This document shows, in pieces, positions 9,335 through 16,639 of a stretch of 64,000 bases of DNA. The DNA comes from Roseiarcus sp963835955 (GTDB lineage: Bacteria; Pseudomonadota; Alphaproteobacteria; Rhizobiales; Beijerinckiaceae), in contig CAWIHZ010000005.1 of NCBI GenBank assembly GCA_963835955.1, positions 620,001-684,000 of the forward strand, given 5' to 3'. Made by a program: the position numbers and the translations under genes. The notes under the pieces were generated by a model. That model saw only the letters and a program-made list of their open reading frames with translations. It did no database searches and was not told the DNA's origin. Each line of letters begins with the position of its first letter. The stretch's first letter is position 1.

Positions 9335-9814
9335 CTAATCCTCCGGCGATTGGAACGAGGCGCCCGGCTTGCGCGGATAGGGATCGAGGCCGAGCGCGAA
9401 GAATTCCGCCGCCAATGCGCCAAGATCGATCTTTCCGTCGATGATCGGATCGGGATCGTCCTGATCGGCCATCGAGAAGGTCTCCAGGTCCCTGGAAGGC
9501 CGGCGCCCGGCCTCGTCGCCCGAGCGGGGCGCGAAGCGGACGTCGATCTCTTCGTCGAGGATCGCCGAAAAAGGCTCGAGCGAAACGACGCAGACCTGCG
9601 TCAGCTCCCCGTGCACCGCGCCCTTGATCCTGACGCCGCCTCGCCCCGAACGCCTGAGGCTCAACGTCGCGCTCAACCTCTCGATGGCGGGAAGCTCGTA
9701 GAGCGCGGCCAGCGCATCCCGCTCGGCCGGGCTCGCTTCGATCGTCAGCGTTTGGCCTTCCTTCGGCAGCCCGGCGACGCGCACGACGCGGCTAAAGGGT
9801 TCGGTCGGCGTCAT
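9335..9814 (-). CDS. YceD family (DUF177) protein
   Basis: The 159-residue protein matches the DUF177/YceD pattern: VCVVSLEPFSAILDEEIDVRF in the middle (the CxxxLxPF region) and an acidic DPDPIIDGKIDLGALAAEFF stretch near the end. Plant and bacterial members have been linked to 23S rRNA processing or accumulation; the exact reaction is not known. I chose the ATG at 9814, which overlaps the 3' end of the upstream chaperone gene by 23 bases, so the two are translationally linked. An upstream start at 9970 would lie wholly inside the neighbour. Confidence 0.85.
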   Translation of the reverse strand: MTPTEPFSRVVRVAGLPKEGQTLTIEASPAERDALAALYELPAIERLSATLSLRRSGRGGVRIKGAVHGELTQVCVVSLEPFSAILDEEIDVRFAPRSGDEAGRRPSRDLETFSMADQDDPDPIIDGKIDLGALAAEFFALGLDPYPRKPGASFQSPED

Positions 9815-10373
9815 GGCGTTCCCCGCTGAGCGTCGGGGGGCCTTGCGGAAAGCGAAACCGGCCGCTGGCGAAGTCCTCTGCCGGCGTCCTGGCCAATGCG
9901 GCGTCGAGCGATTTGACATAATCGGCGAGCGCCGCCGCCTTGGCCGGGGCGTCCGGGTCCGCGGCGCCATAGATATTTCGCGCCAGCGCCGCCGTCAGAT
10001 CGGATCGAGAGCCTGCGTCGAGCGCCGCCGCGTAGGCCGCGTTGCGTCCGTAGAAAGCCGCCGCCATCTTTTTGAGCCGCTTGGAGACGCCGCTGTCGCC
10101 GATCGAGAGCTCCCGCAGCGAATCGTCGAGGTGCATGAATAGGCTGTCGACCAGTTCCTGCGCCATCGCCTCGCCCAGTTCTCCGAGCATGAGCAGGCGG
10201 CGCAGGACCAGGCCGGCATGCAAGGCGAGGAGTTCGAACCGGCCGTCGATTCGGTCCGGCGCCTTCAGCGCCTGGTAAAGCGCGGGTCGCCGGGCCGCGG
10301 TCACGATCTCGCCGCGAATATGCTCGATGACGGATTTGCTGGCGCGCCGCGCGCGCCAACGGGCGAAAATCAT
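9792..10373 (-). CDS. Ubiquinol-cytochrome c chaperone (Cbp3-like)
   Basis: About 193 residues starting MIFARWRARR. The core around ALYQALKAPDRIDGRFELLALHAGL and LFMHLDDSLRELSIGDSGVSKRLKKM is typical of the ubiquinol-cytochrome c chaperone family, which helps assemble cytochrome b of the bc1 complex. Its position, divergent from bamE and upstream of yceD, is the arrangement I remember from Hyphomicrobiales. I chose the ATG at 10373; an in-frame upstream start at 10406 adds 11 residues and cannot be excluded. Confidence 0.85.
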   Translation of the reverse strand: MIFARWRARRASKSVIEHIRGEIVTAARRPALYQALKAPDRIDGRFELLALHAGLVLRRLLMLGELGEAMAQELVDSLFMHLDDSLRELSIGDSGVSKRLKKMAAAFYGRNAAYAAALDAGSRSDLTAALARNIYGAADPDAPAKAAALADYVKSLDAALARTPAEDFASGRFRFPQGPPTLSGERHDADRTL

Positions 10374-10495
10374 CTGTCGGACCTCGTGTCGCGGTGCGGC
10401 GAGCATGCGACGCCTTGCTTTTGTTCAACGGCCTGGGTTAGGCATCGCCGCCCGCGCTGGCAAGCCAAAAGGGCTCGACGCGGCGGAGGGATTGC

Positions 10496-10963
10496 ATGGT
10501 GAAGGCGCTGAAATTCCGTCCTGGCGCGGTGCGGGGCGCCGCGCTCGGCGGCGCGCTCAGCCTCGGAGCCGCGCTCGGCGGCTGCATCGGATATAACGGC
10601 GACTTCGACCGCGGCTACCAGGTCGACCAGGCCGCGCTGTCGCAGATCAAGGTCGGCGCGACCACCAAGCCGGAGGCGCTGGCTCTGCTCGGCACGCCTT
10701 CGACCACTTCGACGGTCGGCGGCGACGCCTGGTATTACATCGGCCAGAAGATGCATCACGCGCTCGCCTTCATGCCGGTCCAGATGACCGATCAGCATGT
10801 GCTGGCCGTCTATTTCGGCAAGGGCGGCAAGGTCGAGCGCATCGCCAACTACGGCATGAAGGACGGCAAGGTGTTCGACTTCGTCTCGCAGACCACCCCG
10901 ACCGGCGGGCAGGAGCCCGATTTTCTGCGTAACATGATGGGCGGGCTGTTCCGGTTCAGCTGA
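10496..10963 (+). CDS. bamE: Outer-membrane assembly lipoprotein BamE (SmpA/OmlA)
   Basis: The 155-residue protein has a lipoprotein signal with lipobox LGGC (Cys30) and then the SmpA/OmlA fold: YQVDQAALSQIKVGATTKPEALALLGTPS, followed by DAWYYIG. BamE is a small subunit of the complex that inserts beta-barrel proteins into the outer membrane. It is divergent from the cytochrome bc1 chaperone gene, from which it is separated by about 120 bases. It is the last core gene before the accessory island. Confidence 0.92.
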   Translation: MVKALKFRPGAVRGAALGGALSLGAALGGCIGYNGDFDRGYQVDQAALSQIKVGATTKPEALALLGTPSTTSTVGGDAWYYIGQKMHHALAFMPVQMTDQHVLAVYFGKGGKVERIANYGMKDGKVFDFVSQTTPTGGQEPDFLRNMMGGLFRFS

Positions 10964-10995
10964 GCGGGACGAGCGCGGCGAGGCTTTTGAAAGCT

Positions 10996-11084
10996 CGGTG
11001 CAAAATTCAAGAGTTATGCACCGAAAAAACGGCATTGATTTAAAACGACTTTCCCGTTGCAGAAATCAGGTGCGCAATTGCACC
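10996..11084. promoter_or_regulatory. Recombination (res-like) site or operator upstream of the resolvase
   Basis: Two palindromes lie in the 120 bases before the recombinase gene. The first, 10996-11023, has 7 bp arms CGGTGCA and TGCACCG with a 28 bp total span, the size of a Tn3-type res subsite. The second, 11069-11084, has arms GGTGC and GCACC and ends one base before the ATG. The shared GGTGC core suggests both bind the recombinase, which would make this the crossover site and also an autoregulated operator. This is inference from spacing and symmetry. Confidence 0.5.
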
Positions 11085-11085
11085 C

Positions 11086-11634
11086 ATGATTTACGGCTAT
11101 GCGAGGGTATCGACAGACGGGCAGAGCGTGGACGCGCAAGTGAAGGCGCTTCACGCCGCAGGCGCGGAAAAAGTGATCCGCGAAACTGCCAGTGGCACGA
11201 AATCAGACCGGGCAGGCCTGTGCCGGGTTCTGGACGGGCTGGACGCGGGCGACGTGCTCACGGTGACGCGCCTTGACCGGCTGGCGCGATCAACCCGCGA
11301 CCTCCTGAATACGCTTGCCCTCATTGCCGACCGGGGAGCCGGATTCCGGTCCCTTGGCGACGCATGGGCCGACACCACGACGGCGCATGGGCGACTCATG
11401 CTAACCGTGTTGGCAGGCCTTGCCGAGTTCGAGCGCGAATTGATCCAAGTCCGCACCGGCGAGGGCCGCGAACGCGCCAAGGCGGAGGGCGTGAAGATGG
11501 GGCGCAAGCCCAAACTGACCACGCACCAGATCCGCGAGGCGATCAAACGCTGCGACAGGGGCGAGGAGCCGTTGCGCGACATCGCCCAGAGCTACAACGT
11601 CAGCCACAGCACGATTTCAAGGCTGAAGGCGTGA
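11086..11634 (+). CDS. Serine recombinase of the resolvase/invertase family
   Basis: The 182-residue protein begins MIYGYARVST with catalytic Ser9 preceded by Arg7, contains LTVTRLDRLARSTRD and AEFERELIQVRTGEGRERA, and ends with a helix-turn-helix (LRDIAQSYNVSHSTISRLK). This is the full two-domain layout of Tn3-type resolvases and DNA invertases. No transposase or invertible gene is adjacent, so it may be the remnant of a transposon or plasmid resolution system. Its start is fixed by the palindrome that ends just before the ATG. It begins a small island next to bamE with an unknown gene and a toxin-antitoxin pair. Confidence 0.93.
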   Translation: MIYGYARVSTDGQSVDAQVKALHAAGAEKVIRETASGTKSDRAGLCRVLDGLDAGDVLTVTRLDRLARSTRDLLNTLALIADRGAGFRSLGDAWADTTTAHGRLMLTVLAGLAEFERELIQVRTGEGRERAKAEGVKMGRKPKLTTHQIREAIKRCDRGEEPLRDIAQSYNVSHSTISRLKA

Positions 11635-11645
11635 CCGGTTCACTA

Positions 11646-12284
11646 ATGACTGTGACGCAGCTAATCACAGCAGTTTTCATGCTCACCCGCTCCCGGTGTC
11701 CTGAGCTCCAAAAGACTTGGATCAACGTCTCATTCAAGGTGGGTGGTCTTCTGCCTAACTCGCTGCTTATTGTTGCAGTTCAGCGGGCCGGTGAACTCGA
11801 CATAGTGCTGAGATGCATGGAGGATGATTCCTCTCCGCCACAAGAAGGCTCTGGGGAAGCCGATATTTTTTCATTTCATTATCAGAAGATGCTCTCAGAA
11901 CTTTGGGTTGGTGAGGTCTATGAGATTTTCAGACTGCTCAATGAGCGGAAGCTTGCCCCCGACAGCGATCCATTCCGGGCGTTAGCCCACGACCTGAGAC
12001 TGCTCCGCATTCCACTTGAAAAGCATGAAATCGCGCTTGATAAAAAGCTCACCGGCCCGCTGCAAATGCAAAGACATCCGCAAAACAAGGACGAGACCGA
12101 CATCTACGAGTATTCAAAGGACGACCCACAGAAGGCGCACATCATGCCATCACAAATCTCAAGCCGAGGCTCCGCGATGTGGCATGTCTTCGATGTTCGG
12201 TCAGAGAATTCCTATTGGCTAGAGCGGCGGGCTTTGTCGGAGAGGATCGTTGCACTTTTCCGCCCAGCTGACTTGCCCGCTTAA
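11646..12284 (+). CDS. Protein of unknown function in the recombinase island
   Basis: I do not recognise this 212-residue protein. It starts 11 bases after the recombinase stop (MTVTQLITAVFMLTRS), has no clear membrane helix, and ends ERRALSERIVALFRPADLP. A run of charged residues around 140-165 (RHPQNKDETDIYEY) and a central WVGEVYEIFRLLNERK helix are the main landmarks. Its codons are visibly richer in A and T than those of neighbouring genes, which points to recent acquisition. The tight spacing suggests co-transcription with the recombinase, so it may be cargo of, or an accessory to, that element. Confidence 0.7.
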   Translation: MTVTQLITAVFMLTRSRCPELQKTWINVSFKVGGLLPNSLLIVAVQRAGELDIVLRCMEDDSSPPQEGSGEADIFSFHYQKMLSELWVGEVYEIFRLLNERKLAPDSDPFRALAHDLRLLRIPLEKHEIALDKKLTGPLQMQRHPQNKDETDIYEYSKDDPQKAHIMPSQISSRGSAMWHVFDVRSENSYWLERRALSERIVALFRPADLPA

Positions 12285-12303
12285 AAAACGTGGTTTAAGT
12301 AAG

Positions 12304-12612
12304 TCACCCCTGCTTTCCGGCTGCATCTGGCGGCCACAGCATGGCTCCGTGCAGCACCCGGAGAATGACCACAGTGCGCGGCGGGGCGGATTCAACACTG
12401 TAAACGACCAGATACGGCAGGCCGGAAATCACCAGTTCACGCGTGTCAGGAGACCGGCCCGCCCTGCCACGCAAAGGGAACTCGTCAAGCTGCTCGACAG
12501 CTTCCAGTATCCGCCGCCCGACCTTCGAGGCGGCAGGCTGATTGTTGGCGGCGATCCTTGCGACAATCCCGAGAAAATCATCGTTCGCCGGTTGGGTCCA
12601 CCTGATCGTCAT
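12304..12612 (-). CDS. parE: RelE/ParE family toxin
   Basis: The 102-residue protein has the compact ParE pattern: WTQPANDDFLGIVARIAA at the start, LDEFPLRGRAGRSPDTRELVISGLPYLVVYSV in the middle and VVILRVLHGA at the end. ParE toxins poison DNA gyrase; RelE relatives cleave mRNA on the ribosome, and the sequence favours ParE because the gene pairs with a ribbon-helix-helix antitoxin. Its start overlaps the antitoxin stop by four bases (ATGA), so the two are translationally coupled. Confidence 0.9.
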   Translation of the reverse strand: MTIRWTQPANDDFLGIVARIAANNQPAASKVGRRILEAVEQLDEFPLRGRAGRSPDTRELVISGLPYLVVYSVESAPPRTVVILRVLHGAMLWPPDAAGKQG

Positions 12613-12857
12613 GGTTTGGGGCTGGCGATTCGCTTGAAAGCCGCCACAACCGTTTCATGATCGAGGGTTTTCCCGTCACGCAGGGCTTGCTTGCCTTCCT
12701 CCACGGCGGCGAGGAATTGCTGTTCATTGGCGATATAGGACCGCAGCGCCTCGTTGACGAGCCATGACTTGCTGCGCCCTGTAGCAGCCGCCAGACGTTC
12801 AACCTGGCTATCGAGATCGGCATCGACACGGGCGGCAATGGTGACGGATTTTGTCAT
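12609..12857 (-). CDS. parD: Ribbon-helix-helix (ParD/CopG-like) antitoxin
   Basis: The 82-residue protein starts MTKSVTIAARVDADLDSQVERLAAATGRSKSWLVNEAL, a classic ribbon-helix-helix DNA-binding domain, and its C-terminal half would wrap the toxin. I chose the ATG at 12857; the frame stays open upstream but the palindromic operator lies there. It would repress its own promoter together with ParE through the palindrome at 12876-12891. Confidence 0.9.
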   Translation of the reverse strand: MTKSVTIAARVDADLDSQVERLAAATGRSKSWLVNEALRSYIANEQQFLAAVEEGKQALRDGKTLDHETVVAAFKRIASPKP

Positions 12858-12875
12858 TGTTTCCGCTCCTGTTAA

Positions 12876-12891
12876 ACAATGTTTACATTGT
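12876..12891. promoter_or_regulatory. Palindromic operator of the parDE pair
   Basis: ACAATG and CATTGT form a perfect 6 bp inverted repeat around TTTA, about 18 bases upstream of the antitoxin start. Ribbon-helix-helix antitoxins usually bind such short palindromes at their own promoter. Binding is inferred from symmetry and position. Confidence 0.55.
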
Positions 12892-13019
12892 AGCACAGGC
12901 TCGCCCGGAGAGCAAATAGCGGGGTTGCCGAGGACTGCGCCCGACCGCACAAAAGGGCCCCCTTTTGTCATGACATATGCATTTGACCCTAATTTCGCTG
13001 ATGTGGTCTGCACCCCTCG

Positions 13020-13165
13020 GGTGAGGCACATGAATTGAGCGACGGGCGGCGTGAGCGATTTTCCGGGTTCTCGGGCGGCCGGCGCGGCGGGGGCAGGAGG
13101 TGGGGCCGATTGCCGAAAATCAATTTTCTTCGACAGTCGCTTTGAGAAAATCAGAAGCCGTATTG
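13020..13165. repeat. Dispersed element X, copy 1
   Basis: The segment that begins GTGAGGCACATGAATTGAGC and ends TTTGAGAAAATCAGAAGC is clearly related over its whole length to 61242-61380 (AATTGAGCGACGG, then TCGGGCGGCCGG or CCGGGCGGCCGG, then CGAAAAT, then TTTGAGAAAATCAGAAGC). It lies between the toxin-antitoxin pair and the GNAT gene and contains no gene I can support. It may be a miniature element or a mobile-element scar. Confidence 0.6.
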
Positions 13166-13223
13166 ACCGCTGCCGAAGGTTGGGCAGAGACCGCGCGGCA
13201 ATGCCCCCTCATGCAACCCCAAC

Positions 13224-14114
13224 ATGAAAGTCTTTGGCGTGGCTCAACAACTATCCGACCTGCCCCCTGGTTACCGCATCGGTCAGATGAACCGGGCCGA
13301 AGCCGGCATCCTCAATTCCTGGGCCGCCGGCGAGGGCTGGAATCCCGGCCTGTCCGACATCGACGTCGCCTGGGCTTATGACCCCGAAGCGTTCATCGCG
13401 CTCCGGCATGAGAACGAACTCGCCGGCGGCGGCGCCATCATCGCGTATGAACGCGAGGCGGGTTTCATGGGCCTGTTCATCATGCGGGCCGACCTGCGCC
13501 AGCAGGGCCTCGGACGCGTGCTGTGGCGCGAGCGTCTGCGGCGCCTGCGCGTCCGTCTAAAGCCCGAGGCGCCGATCGCGATGGACGGCGTGTTCGAGAT
13601 GGCGCCGTTTTACGAAGCCGGTGGATTCAAATACCTCTATCGCGACCTTCGCCATCAAGGCGTGGCGCGCGGGATCATGGACCGCGCCGCGGTCCCGCTG
13701 GATCAGGTTCCGTGGTCCCTTCTTCAAGCCCATGACCAGAGGGTGTCGGGGCTCAGGCGGGAGGGGTTCATGCGGGGGTGGCTGACCCAGCCAGGCGGCA
13801 AAGGTTTCGCGCTGCTCGACGATGGAGCGATCGAGGGTTATGGCTACCTGCGGCCATGCCGGACCGGCTTCAAGCTCGCGCCGCTCCATGCCAGGGATTT
13901 GGCGATCGCCAGGCGTTTGATCGGCAGTTTGCTGTCGACCGTCGCCGGCGCGCAGGTTCAGATCGACGTGCCGGAGCCCAACGTCGCCGCCCTGCAGTTG
14001 ATGGGCGAACTGGGATGGGAGCAGTCGTTCGGCTGCGCCCATATGGTCAATGGCAAGGCGCCTGACCGACCTCTTGACCAGGTATTTGGGATAACGTCCT
14101 TCGAATTTGGGTGA
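13224..14114 (+). CDS. GNAT family N-acetyltransferase, two-domain
   Basis: The 296-residue protein has an N-terminal GNAT domain in which FMGLFIMRADLRQQGLGRVLW is the acetyl-CoA binding motif A (RQQGLG), and a C-terminal half (LDDGAIEGYGYLRPCRTGFKLAPL) resembling the second acetyltransferase-like domain seen in YitH-type proteins. The acceptor is unknown. It stands alone, between the repeat X and the convergent pyrophosphatase gene. Confidence 0.88.
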   Translation: MKVFGVAQQLSDLPPGYRIGQMNRAEAGILNSWAAGEGWNPGLSDIDVAWAYDPEAFIALRHENELAGGGAIIAYEREAGFMGLFIMRADLRQQGLGRVLWRERLRRLRVRLKPEAPIAMDGVFEMAPFYEAGGFKYLYRDLRHQGVARGIMDRAAVPLDQVPWSLLQAHDQRVSGLRREGFMRGWLTQPGGKGFALLDDGAIEGYGYLRPCRTGFKLAPLHARDLAIARRLIGSLLSTVAGAQVQIDVPEPNVAALQLMGELGWEQSFGCAHMVNGKAPDRPLDQVFGITSFEFG

Positions 14115-14260
14115 AGGATGGACCTCGCGGCTGCAACCGATTGCGATCGCGGCCGGGCAGGTCAGCCTGCGCGCGGCGCAGCGGTCGCCGCAGCGGCGGT
14201 AAACCGGCTCGCAAGTGATTGAAATATATTGAACCGTTGGGAAAAGCGGCGGTAAAGACC

Positions 14261-14292
14261 GGTCTCGACGGCCGGAGCCGATCGTCGAGACC
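14261..14292. terminator. Probable bidirectional terminator
   Basis: GGTCTCGACG and CGTCGAGACC form a perfect 10 bp stem with a 12-base loop in the gap between two convergent genes, the GNAT acetyltransferase and hppA. There is no strong T-run on either side, so it may need Rho or simply stabilise 3' ends. Confidence 0.55.
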
Positions 14293-14319
14293 GTTGTCAG
14301 GCCGTACCGCAGTCTCGTG

Positions 14320-16464
14320 TCAGTGCGCCAGGATCGCCAGCAGCAACAGGGCGACGATGTTGGTGATCTTGATCGCCGGATTGACCGCCGGACCTGCGGT
14401 GTCCTTGTAAGGGTCGCCCACGGTGTCGCCGGTCACCGAGGCCTTGTGCGCTTCCGAGCCCTTCAGATGCTTGACGCCGTCCTTGTCGACGAAGCCGTCC
14501 TCGAAGCTCTTTTTCGCGTTGTCCCACGCGCCGCCGCCCGAGGTCATGGAGATCGCGACAAAAAGGCCGTTGACGATCACGCCGAGCAGCGAGGCCCCGA
14601 GCGCGGCGAACGCCGAGGCCTTCGAGCCCGAGACCCACAGCACGCCGAAATAGACGACGAAGGGGGCGAGCACCGGGAGCAGCGAGGGAACGATCATCTC
14701 CTTGATTGCGGCCTTGGTCAGCAAGTCGACGGCGCGGCCGTAGTCTGGCCGCTGCGTTCCCTGCATGATGCCGGGCATTTCCTTGAACTGCCGGCGCACT
14801 TCCATCACCACCGAGCCGGCCGCCCGGCCGACCGCCGTCATCGCGATGCCGCCGAAGAGATAGGGGATGAGGCCGCCGAAGATGAGTCCCGCCACCACAT
14901 AGGGGCTGGACAGGGCGAAGTCGACCGGGCCGACGTCCTTGAAGTAGGGCACGCCGGTGGCGATGAAATGCCGGATGTCGTTGGTGTAGGCGGCGAACAA
15001 CACCAGCGCTCCCAGGCCCGCCGAACCGATCGCGTAGCCCTTGGTGACCGCCTTGGTGGTGTTGCCGACCGCATCGAGCGCGTCGGTCGATTGGCGCACC
15101 TCCTTGGGCAATCCGGCCATTTCCGCGATGCCGCCGGCGTTGTCGGTGACCGGGCCGAAGGCGTCGAGCGCGACGATCATGCCGGCGAGCCCGAGCATGG
15201 TGGTGACCGCGATCGCAATGCCGAACAGGCCCGCGAGCTGGAAGGCCGCGATGATTCCCGCGATGATGACGAGCGCGGGAAGCGCCGTCGATTCGAGCGA
15301 GACCGCCAGGCCCTGGATCACGTTGGTGCCGTGCCCGGTGACCGAGGCCTGCGCGATCGACACCACCGGGCGTTTGCCGGTGCCGGTGTAATATTCGGTG
15401 ATGACGACGATCAGGCCGGTCACCACCAGGCCGACGAGGCCGCAAACGAACAGATCCGCCCCGACGACCGCCTTGCCGGCGACGGTTCCGATCTCGCCCC
15501 AGCCGACCACGAATTGCGTCGCTATGGCGAGACCCAGGATCGACAGCGCGCCGGTGGCGATGAGGCCCTTATAGAGGGCGCCCATGATCGAGTTGTTGGC
15601 GCCGAGCTTGACGAAGAACGTGCCGGCGATCGAGGTCACGATGCACGCGGCGCAGATCGCCAGCGGATACATCATCGTCGGGACCAAGGCCGGGGTGTTC
15701 TCGAAGAAGATCGAGGCCAGCACCATGGTCGCGACCACCGTCACGACGTAGGTCTCGAACAGGTCGGCGGCCATGCCGGCGCAGTCGCCGACGTTGTCGC
15801 CGACGTTGTCGGCGATCGTCGCCGGATTGCGCGGATCGTCCTCGGGAATGCCGGCTTCGACCTTGCCGACCAGATCGGCGCCGACGTCGGCGCCCTTGGT
15901 GAAGATGCCGCCGCCGAGACGAGCGAAGATCGAGATCAGCGAGGCCCCGAAGCCGAGCGCGACCAGCGCGTCGACGACGGTGCGATCGGAGTAAGGGTAG
16001 CCAAGAACACGGGTCAGAAAGCCGAAATAGCAGGTGACGCCGAGGAGCGCCAGACCCGCCACCAGCAGGCCCGTGACCGCGCCCGAGCGGAAAGCGATGT
16101 CGAGCCCGGCGGCGAGCGACTTCGTCGCCGCCTGGGCGGTGCGGACGTTGGCGCGGACCGATACGTTCATTCCGATGAAGCCGGCGGAGCCGGAGAGTAT
16201 GGCGCCGATCGCAAAGCCGATCGCCACCGTCCAGGAAAGCAGCAGCCCGAGCCCGATGAATACGACGACGCCGACGCCGGCGATGGTGGCGTATTGCCGT
16301 TTGAGGTAGGCTTGTGCGCCCTCGCGGACCGCCCCCGATATTTCCTGCATCCGCTGCGAGCCGGCGTCCGCAGCCATCAGACTGGTGACCGTGTAGGCGC
16401 CATAAACGATCGAAAGCAGTCCACACAGGATGATCAGGCCCAAAAGCATCGCGAACTGCCCCAC
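14320..16464 (-). CDS. hppA: Membrane-bound H+-translocating pyrophosphatase, K+-independent
   Basis: The enzyme hydrolyses pyrophosphate in the cytosol and pumps protons across the inner membrane. The 714 residues form about 16 membrane helices. The substrate motifs are visible: GADVGADLVGKVEAG at 191-205, PRNPATIADNVGDNVGDCAG at 211-230 and GGAWDNAKK near the C-terminus. Lys471 (GNTTKAVTKG) and Thr474 occupy the two positions that are Ala and Gly in potassium-dependent pumps, so this is the K+-independent type, as in Rhodospirillum. It is a single-gene unit, convergent with the GNAT gene. Confidence 0.97.
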   Translation of the reverse strand: MGQFAMLLGLIILCGLLSIVYGAYTVTSLMAADAGSQRMQEISGAVREGAQAYLKRQYATIAGVGVVVFIGLGLLLSWTVAIGFAIGAILSGSAGFIGMNVSVRANVRTAQAATKSLAAGLDIAFRSGAVTGLLVAGLALLGVTCYFGFLTRVLGYPYSDRTVVDALVALGFGASLISIFARLGGGIFTKGADVGADLVGKVEAGIPEDDPRNPATIADNVGDNVGDCAGMAADLFETYVVTVVATMVLASIFFENTPALVPTMMYPLAICAACIVTSIAGTFFVKLGANNSIMGALYKGLIATGALSILGLAIATQFVVGWGEIGTVAGKAVVGADLFVCGLVGLVVTGLIVVITEYYTGTGKRPVVSIAQASVTGHGTNVIQGLAVSLESTALPALVIIAGIIAAFQLAGLFGIAIAVTTMLGLAGMIVALDAFGPVTDNAGGIAEMAGLPKEVRQSTDALDAVGNTTKAVTKGYAIGSAGLGALVLFAAYTNDIRHFIATGVPYFKDVGPVDFALSSPYVVAGLIFGGLIPYLFGGIAMTAVGRAAGSVVMEVRRQFKEMPGIMQGTQRPDYGRAVDLLTKAAIKEMIVPSLLPVLAPFVVYFGVLWVSGSKASAFAALGASLLGVIVNGLFVAISMTSGGGAWDNAKKSFEDGFVDKDGVKHLKGSEAHKASVTGDTVGDPYKDTAGPAVNPAIKITNIVALLLLAILAH

Positions 16465-16639
16465 GGATAGGCCACGGGGTCTGCCCGCGGCCGGATTGCG
16501 GGCGCCTCATGCCAGAAACCGCGCCCTGCCGCAACGCGCAAAGTCAATCTTTATGAAGAACCGGCGGCAAAAGCGGCCTTAGGCGGAAGTCGCGCGGGCG
16601 TCCGGAATTTGTCAATGTGAGCATCGAAACGGCCGAAGC

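Noticed and set aside
14317..16470. Very long plus-strand open frame opposite hppA
   Set aside because: Composition is Arg/Gly/Asp-rich as expected of a GC-rich antisense frame and it has no recognisable domain; the minus-strand H+-pyrophosphatase is certain.
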